Positions 7,770 through 12,500 of a stretch of DNA of 15,416 nt are shown here, one piece after another (within the stretch, counting starts at the first letter, position 1; each line of letters opens with the position of its first letter). Source of the stretch: JAGQNT01 sp964426605 (lineage in GTDB: Bacteria; Patescibacteriota; Saccharimonadia; Saccharimonadales; UBA4665); contig CAYRQK010000005.1 of assembly GCA_964426605.1 (NCBI GenBank), positions 1-15,416 of the forward strand, read 5' to 3'. The notes under the pieces are model-generated. The model saw only the letters and a program-made list of their open reading frames with translations, made no database searches and was not told the origin of the DNA. A program made the position numbers and the translations under genes.

Positions 7770-8321
7770 TATTCACCTATTCTTCATTTGGAATGTACGC
7801 TGACAGGAACTTATAACAGATACAAATGACCGATACCATGGTGTAAACGACAACACTCAAAAAATAGAAAGACTCATTAATATAGAAGAGAGCTAAGAAT
7901 TTTGTGGCGTATGTCGTGGTGCCGTGGGGGCCTCACGGTTTCTTTGCGTTCTTTGTACGGTGTACTTGATAACCTGCAAGTGGCTGCGGGTGCACGGGTG
8001 GTCTAAGCCCACGGTTTTTGGTGGGTTACTAAGGTTTCTAATATTAGGCTGGGCCGCTACGTGATTGTGGCTTGCGACCTGAATCATATTTTGTATCAAG
8101 GTGGGTTGAAGTCGTGCGCCAGGGTATCATCTTACGTGAGTCTGTGGTTTTCCCGAGCCAAATGTTGAGCTGGTACTGTTGCCAGACTCGCGTTATGGTA
8201 CCAGCTGACTGTGTCGACTATCTTTTAGCGGGGCTAAACTTACGTATTTGAACTTTATCGATAGATTACGACAGGGGTAGAAATTATATAGTATTGAATT
8301 ACTTTTTTATTCAAAAAGTCC
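7770..8321. other. Gene-free region with local hairpins
   Basis: I see no credible coding frame on either strand. It contains two small hairpins, CCGTG/CACGG (7922-7926 with 7934-7938) and a 7-bp stem (8006-8012 with 8021-8027, one G-U), and a longer inverted repeat at 8168-8206. No match to tmRNA, RNase P or SRP RNA landmarks was found by eye. The base composition changes to AT-rich from about 8220. Confidence 0.5.
8168..8206. repeat. 9-bp perfect inverted repeat with a 21-nt spacer
   Basis: AGCTGGTAC (8168-8176) and GTACCAGCT (8198-8206) are exact reverse complements. It could be a hairpin in a longer RNA or a protein-binding site; it has no T-run, so it is not a terminator. Confidence 0.55.
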
Positions 8322-8350
8322 TTGCATCAAATACATTACTGAAGCATAAT
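8322..8350 (+). promoter_or_regulatory. Promoter for a putative small RNA
   Basis: TTGCAT (8322-8327), a 17-nt spacer and CATAAT (8345-8350). Initiation is expected at about 8355-8358. The only feature downstream before the strong terminator is the structured segment at 8358-8480. Confidence 0.55.
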
Positions 8351-8357
8351 CAATGTC

Positions 8358-8480
8358 AGGTTCTGCTAATGGCCGGACCTCGTAGGCGGCCTAAAAACCA
8401 GCAAAACCCCTAAACCAAACAAAAACAAAAACGAATTAGAAGTGGCGAGAATCGTAAAATCACGATTCTCGCCATTTTTT
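8358..8480 (+). ncRNA. Putative structured small RNA, about 120 nt
   Basis: The segment lies between a good promoter and a strong intrinsic terminator and has no gene. Its 5' half folds into one arm: GGTTCTGCT (8359-8367) pairs with AGCAAAACC (8400-8408) in 8 of 9 positions, enclosing GGCCG (8371-8375) paired with CGGCC (8387-8391) and an inner CCT/AGG closed by a CGT loop. Next comes an unpaired A/C-rich linker (about 8409-8442) and the terminator hairpin. It matches no RNA family that I can name; it lacks the SRP loop and tmRNA ends. It could act as a base-pairing regulator through the single-stranded linker, or be the end of a longer transcript. A 10-codon ATG frame (8353-8385) inside it is probably chance. 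Confidence 0.5.
8443..8480 (+). terminator. Strong Rho-independent terminator
   Basis: A perfect 13-bp stem (TGGCGAGAATCGT at 8443-8455 with 8462-8474), a 6-nt loop, and six T at 8475-8480. The minus strand lacks a T-run after the hairpin, so it acts on plus-strand transcription. Confidence 0.92.
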
Positions 8481-8536
8481 GTAACTACTGTAATTGCGGA
8501 CGCATAAGCAGTATCATCTGTTTTGTCGACTATGGC

Positions 8537-8545
8537 TGCTATAAT
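8537..8545 (+). promoter_or_regulatory. Extended -10 promoter close to a start codon
   Basis: TGCTATAAT, identical to 4337-4345. Its last base is 9 nt before the ATG at 8555, so initiation near 8552 would give an almost leaderless mRNA. No good -35 is seen. Confidence 0.55.
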
Positions 8546-8554
8546 TTAAGCGGA

Positions 8555-9385
8555 ATGCTACACAGACAAATGAGACAGCACAAGTCCAAGCCAGAATTGT
8601 ACATAGCTACCTCATGTTTATTGTTGCTATTTGTCATGCTGCCAGTGGTGGTACACGCGGCTGCTATATCTCGCTCGTATCATATCGACGGTGGCCCGAC
8701 GAAGGGCAGTCTGGTTGCTCTCGATACTTCTAAGTCTGGCACGGGCCACCTGGCTAATATCGCAAATAGTTCTAATTTGCTTGGGGCTGTGGTGGGCCAG
8801 AACGACTCATTACTGGCAATCGACCCCAGTGATAACACAGTACAGGTTGCTATTGGGGGCGAGGCACCGGTGCTGGTATCGACTATAAATGGAGATATCA
8901 AGGCGGGAGACTTGATTAGTGTTTCGCCGCTTATTGGCTTGGGTATGAAGGCCCAGCCCGGATTGCCGGTTATCGGGCAAGCTCAGATGGCCTTTACGGC
9001 CCAATCTGCGGGTGCCGCTACCCGCCAGGTTACCGACAGGAGTGGCAAAACAAAGAGTGTGCAGGTGGGCTTTGTCGGTGTAGAAATTCGCGTCAACAAC
9101 TCGACAGATGGTACTGCTTCACTTAATGCTCTCCAGAGAGTCGCGCAAAGCCTCACGGGCCGAGTTATTTCGACGGCCCGAATCCTCCTGAGTCTGGTAA
9201 TTGCTGTTATTACGCTGGTTACGCTGACGATACTCATTTATGGTGCCATATTTGGCAGTATTATCTCGATCGGACGTAATCCGCTCGCCAAGTCCGATAT
9301 CATACGATCACTCCGCTCCGTGCTGCTGTTGGCGTTACTGTTGAGTGCTGTTGCGGGTATTGCCCTCGTGTTGTTGTTGAGCTAA
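8555..9385 (+). CDS. Membrane protein with an exported fibre-associated domain and two C-terminal helices
   Basis: 276 residues from ATG 8555; an in-frame ATG at 8570 is the alternative and neither has a Shine-Dalgarno. Residues 15-37 form a signal sequence (CLLLLFVMLPVVV, then HAAA). Residues 38 to about 200 form a soluble beta-rich domain: GSLVALD near the start, LLGAVVGQNDSLLAID, VAIGGEAPVLVSTINGDIKAGDLISVSP, and GMKAQPGLPVIGQA. That order resembles the module I recall in Patescibacteria and phage fibre proteins (VKVSTENGPIKVGD...AMKA...VIG), usually found inside or at the end of a fibre; the assignment is moderate. Two hydrophobic helices (about 211-234 and 255-275) are joined by a short polar stretch with IGRNPLAKSD. 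It lies just upstream of the giant fibre gene, so it could be an assembly or anchoring partner for it; that is inference. Confidence 0.85.
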   Translation: MLHRQMRQHKSKPELYIATSCLLLLFVMLPVVVHAAAISRSYHIDGGPTKGSLVALDTSKSGTGHLANIANSSNLLGAVVGQNDSLLAIDPSDNTVQVAIGGEAPVLVSTINGDIKAGDLISVSPLIGLGMKAQPGLPVIGQAQMAFTAQSAGAATRQVTDRSGKTKSVQVGFVGVEIRVNNSTDGTASLNALQRVAQSLTGRVISTARILLSLVIAVITLVTLTILIYGAIFGSIISIGRNPLAKSDIIRSLRSVLLLALLLSAVAGIALVLLLS

Positions 9386-9432
9386 TGCAGTGTTCATTTT
9401 GTTCTCCTCGACAGTGCATTTTCGGTAAACGC

Positions 9433-9462
9433 TTGACCCCTTAACTTTAAGGGGGGTACAAT
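9433..9462 (+). promoter_or_regulatory. Promoter of the giant fibre gene
   Basis: TTGACC (9433-9438), 18 nt, TACAAT (9457-9462). It is the best -35/-10 pair in the window. A second -10-like TATAAT lies at 9478-9483 with no matching -35. The leader to 9523 is A-rich and lacks a clear ribosome site. Confidence 0.65.
9437..9454. promoter_or_regulatory. 18-bp palindrome between -35 and -10: candidate operator
   Basis: CCCCTTAACTTTAAGGGG has two perfect 8-bp arms around CT. It covers the last two bases of the -35 and most of the spacer, the classic position for a repressor or MerR-type activator site. The regulator is not in the window. Confidence 0.6.
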
Positions 9463-9523
9463 AGTAGAGCGTGTATTTATAATAAAAAGCGCGAAACAAA
9501 AACAAAAGAATGGACAAGCCCAT

Positions 9524-12500
9524 ATGGGGCCAGAAGACTACGACGATTCTAGTCTGGAACAACAGGTCGTTGAAGCGCCCGACTCGGCGCTGTATAGCGT
9601 GCCGTTATCTTCGCCCGAGGAAGACAGACGCTATGCCGAAGCGGTAGGTGCCAAGTCGCGGTGGCGCGAGCACTCACCATTTCGTTTCAACAAGCAGGCC
9701 TTCTTACTGACAGCCGGCGCTTTGGTCGGTGTATTGCTGGTGGTGGCTGTGGGCACCTGGCTATTGGGGCGGCACAGCACCGACCCTAGCAAATCACAGG
9801 CCAGAAATTACGATAGTCAGGCGGTAGCCACGGAAACAGCAAAGGGCTACGACCAGTTACTCAACGGAGCTGCGAGTCTGCAGGTTAATGGTCAGCTGCA
9901 GGTGAGTGATGGAGTCACCTTGCAGCCTAGCGGTGCACCGACTAGCCCCAAAAAAGGCCAACTGTATTACGATGCGATAACCAACCAACCTTATTATTAC
10001 AATGGTACCAAATTTATTAGTTTTGCTCCGACGAGTCTACCGGCTTACGTGAACTCTCTGGGGGGCACCACTGGTGACATCACTGTTGGTAGTGGTCTAC
10101 AGATGACCAGTAATGGCCAGCTATCGCTGTCTAGTGCAGTTTTGCAATCCATGGTTACGACCAATAGTGGCACCGTTAAATGGACTGATCTTACTGATTA
10201 CCCAGCAGCTTGTGCGACTGGGCAGGCAATCACCCGATTGGATGACAGTCCAACATGTAGCCCATTCCTGACGAGTGGGGTCGCCGATTCTAGCTACCTC
10301 AAACTCCAGGGTATTACTCCGGGCACCGCGCAGAGCGGCAATTTTAATATATCGGGCACTGGCATAGCTGGATCATTGCAGGCGGGCAATATTAATGCCA
10401 CAACCGCCTACCAGTACAACGGTACCGCCGGACTAACGTTGAGTTGTACTGCCGGTGACGTTTTACAAAACCAGGTTGTAGCTGGCGGTATTGTGACCGG
10501 TGGCAGTTGTATTGATATGAGTGGTGGTGCGGCTGGCGCAGCCGGTGGCGACCTGAGTGGTACATACCCCAATCCGACCGTTTCGAAGATCCAGGGCACA
10601 GTCTTGAACATTACCGGTCCGACGTCGGGTCAGATACTTATCTGGAATGGCAGTGGCTGGACCAACGCTACGATTACTGGGGATGTTGGTATTTCGAGCA
10701 CTGGCGTGACAACCATAGCCGATAACACCATCACCAGCGCTAAAATAGCCGATGGCACAATTGCGGGCACCGACATCGCAAACGCCGCGATTACTGGTGT
10801 TAATGTTGCCAATGACACTATTGCATTGGGCGTCAAGACTACTGGTAATTATCAAGCCTTCACCACTGCTGGCGATGGTATTACTGTTTCTGGCGCTGCC
10901 GGGGAGGGCACGAGCCCAACTATTGCCGTGGACTCTACGGTCTGTCGAGCTGCGCCCATCAGTAACTGTGGCTACAGTGGTGCCGGCAGCGGATCAGGCG
11001 TAGCCAGTGTTAATAGTTTGTCGGGCGATCTGACCCTCCAGGGTACTGCGGGCAAGATATCAATCTCGGATAATGGTACTAACGGCATCACTTTGGACCT
11101 TGACCCCAGTGTTTCGTTGCTGGGCCAAAGCATCGAATCCGGTGAGATTACCGACGGTACTATTCAGAATGTCGACCTAGCCGCGGGTAGCTTTACGAAT
11201 ATTACGGGACTAGGGACTATTGTTGTCGGTACCTGGAATGCTGGCTCGATCAGTGATGCCTATGTTGATAACAATCTGACCATCGATGGGACAGGTAGCG
11301 TAAACTGGCAGGCGCTCAATAATTATCCGGCAGCTTGTAGCGCCGACGAGGCCATTACGGCACTTGGTGATACGGTTACCTGCAACTCTTTCCTGACTGG
11401 CAGCGTCGCCAATGGTGCGTACATTCAGTTGCAGAGTCTAACACCCGGCTCGGCCCAGACTGGCAACCTCAACATATCCGGCACCGCTATTGCTGGTGCG
11501 TTTGTTGGCGATGGTAGTGGGCTGACTAATATTAATGCCGCTAACATCGCCACTGGCACACTCGATAACGCTCGCCTTAACAACGTTGTATCATTGCTGG
11601 GACAAAGCATAGCCCTCGGTACTGAGACTACCGGTAACTACCAGACCTTCACGACCGCCGGCAGCGGCATCAGCGTGACGGGTGTGGCGGGCAATGGCAC
11701 GACGCCAACCATCGCCGTGGACGGTACGGTGTGCCGAACCACTGGCAATTGTGCCGGTGCAGGCAATGGCGGCGGTGCAACGAACGGTGGTAGCCAAAAT
11801 TATCTAGCGAAGACTGACGCCGCCGGCAATCTAGTAAACTCACAGCTATACGACGATGGCACTGGTGTCGGTATTGGCACTGTCACCCCCAGTTATAAGT
11901 TAGATGTTCAGGGTGGTGCGGGTGTCGTTGCACAGTTCAGTGGCCGGGTTATTGGTGCCGATGCCGTGGGCGGCAGTGAATTTACGACATTGGGTCAGGT
12001 TAATTCCCTTATTAGTGCCAGCGGGGCTGGCGGCGGCGTGACCAGTTTGAACGGACTCGTGGGAGGCCTCACCGTCCAGGGTACGGCCGGTAAAGTATCA
12101 GTCACACCTAGTGGCAGTAACATTACTCTAGATCTCAACAGCAACGTTTCGTTGCTGGGCCAAAGCATCGAATCCAGTGAAATTACCGACGGTACCATCC
12201 AGAATGTCGACCTCCAGGCTGGTACCTTTGGCAACATCACTGGTGTCGGTGCGCTGGTGGCCGGTAGCATCAACTGGAGCGGTGCCATTACGACCAGCGG
12301 TAATATATCTACAAGTGGTGCTGGTACCATTACTAGCGCCAATGCCATACAGGGTACTCAGCTTATATCAACCGTTGCTACCGGCACAGCTCCGTTAGCT
12401 GTGGCCTCGACTACGGTCGTCGCCAACCTGAACGCCGATCTGTTAGATGGCCAGCACGGCAGTTATTATCAGAATGCTAGCAATATTAATACCGGTACGC

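Noticed and set aside
7811..7896. Short plus frame reading NDRYHGVNDNTQKIERLIN and ending at TAA 7894
   Set aside because: It looks protein-like but has no start codon before an upstream TGA and is under 30 codons; at most a remnant.
7893..8099. 68-codon minus-strand frame in the gene-free region
   Set aside because: It starts with TTG, lacks a ribosome site, and has a composition rich in His, Pro, Gln and Arg without domain or signal features.
8353..8385. 10-codon leader peptide inside the small RNA
   Set aside because: No ribosome site, the ATG lies at or before the expected RNA 5' end, and there is no run of regulatory codons.
9384..9420. AATGCA/TGCATT hairpin after the 8555 gene as a terminator
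   Set aside because: Only a 6-bp stem before a mismatch, a long loop and just four T; too weak to call.
8417..9507. Shared 14-mer AAACAAAAACAAAA at 8417-8430 and 9494-9507
   Set aside because: Low-complexity A-rich sequence, likely coincidental unstructured leader or linker.
9510..9647. 45-codon ATG frame overlapping the start of the giant fibre gene
   Set aside because: No ribosome site and an Arg/Thr/Lys-rich product without features; it could be an upstream regulatory frame, but nothing supports it.
10070..10075. G6 runs within coding sequence (10070-10075, 4671-4676) as phase-variation tracts
   Set aside because: Six bases is short for slippage and both frames are intact; only the G8 tract in the promoter was kept.
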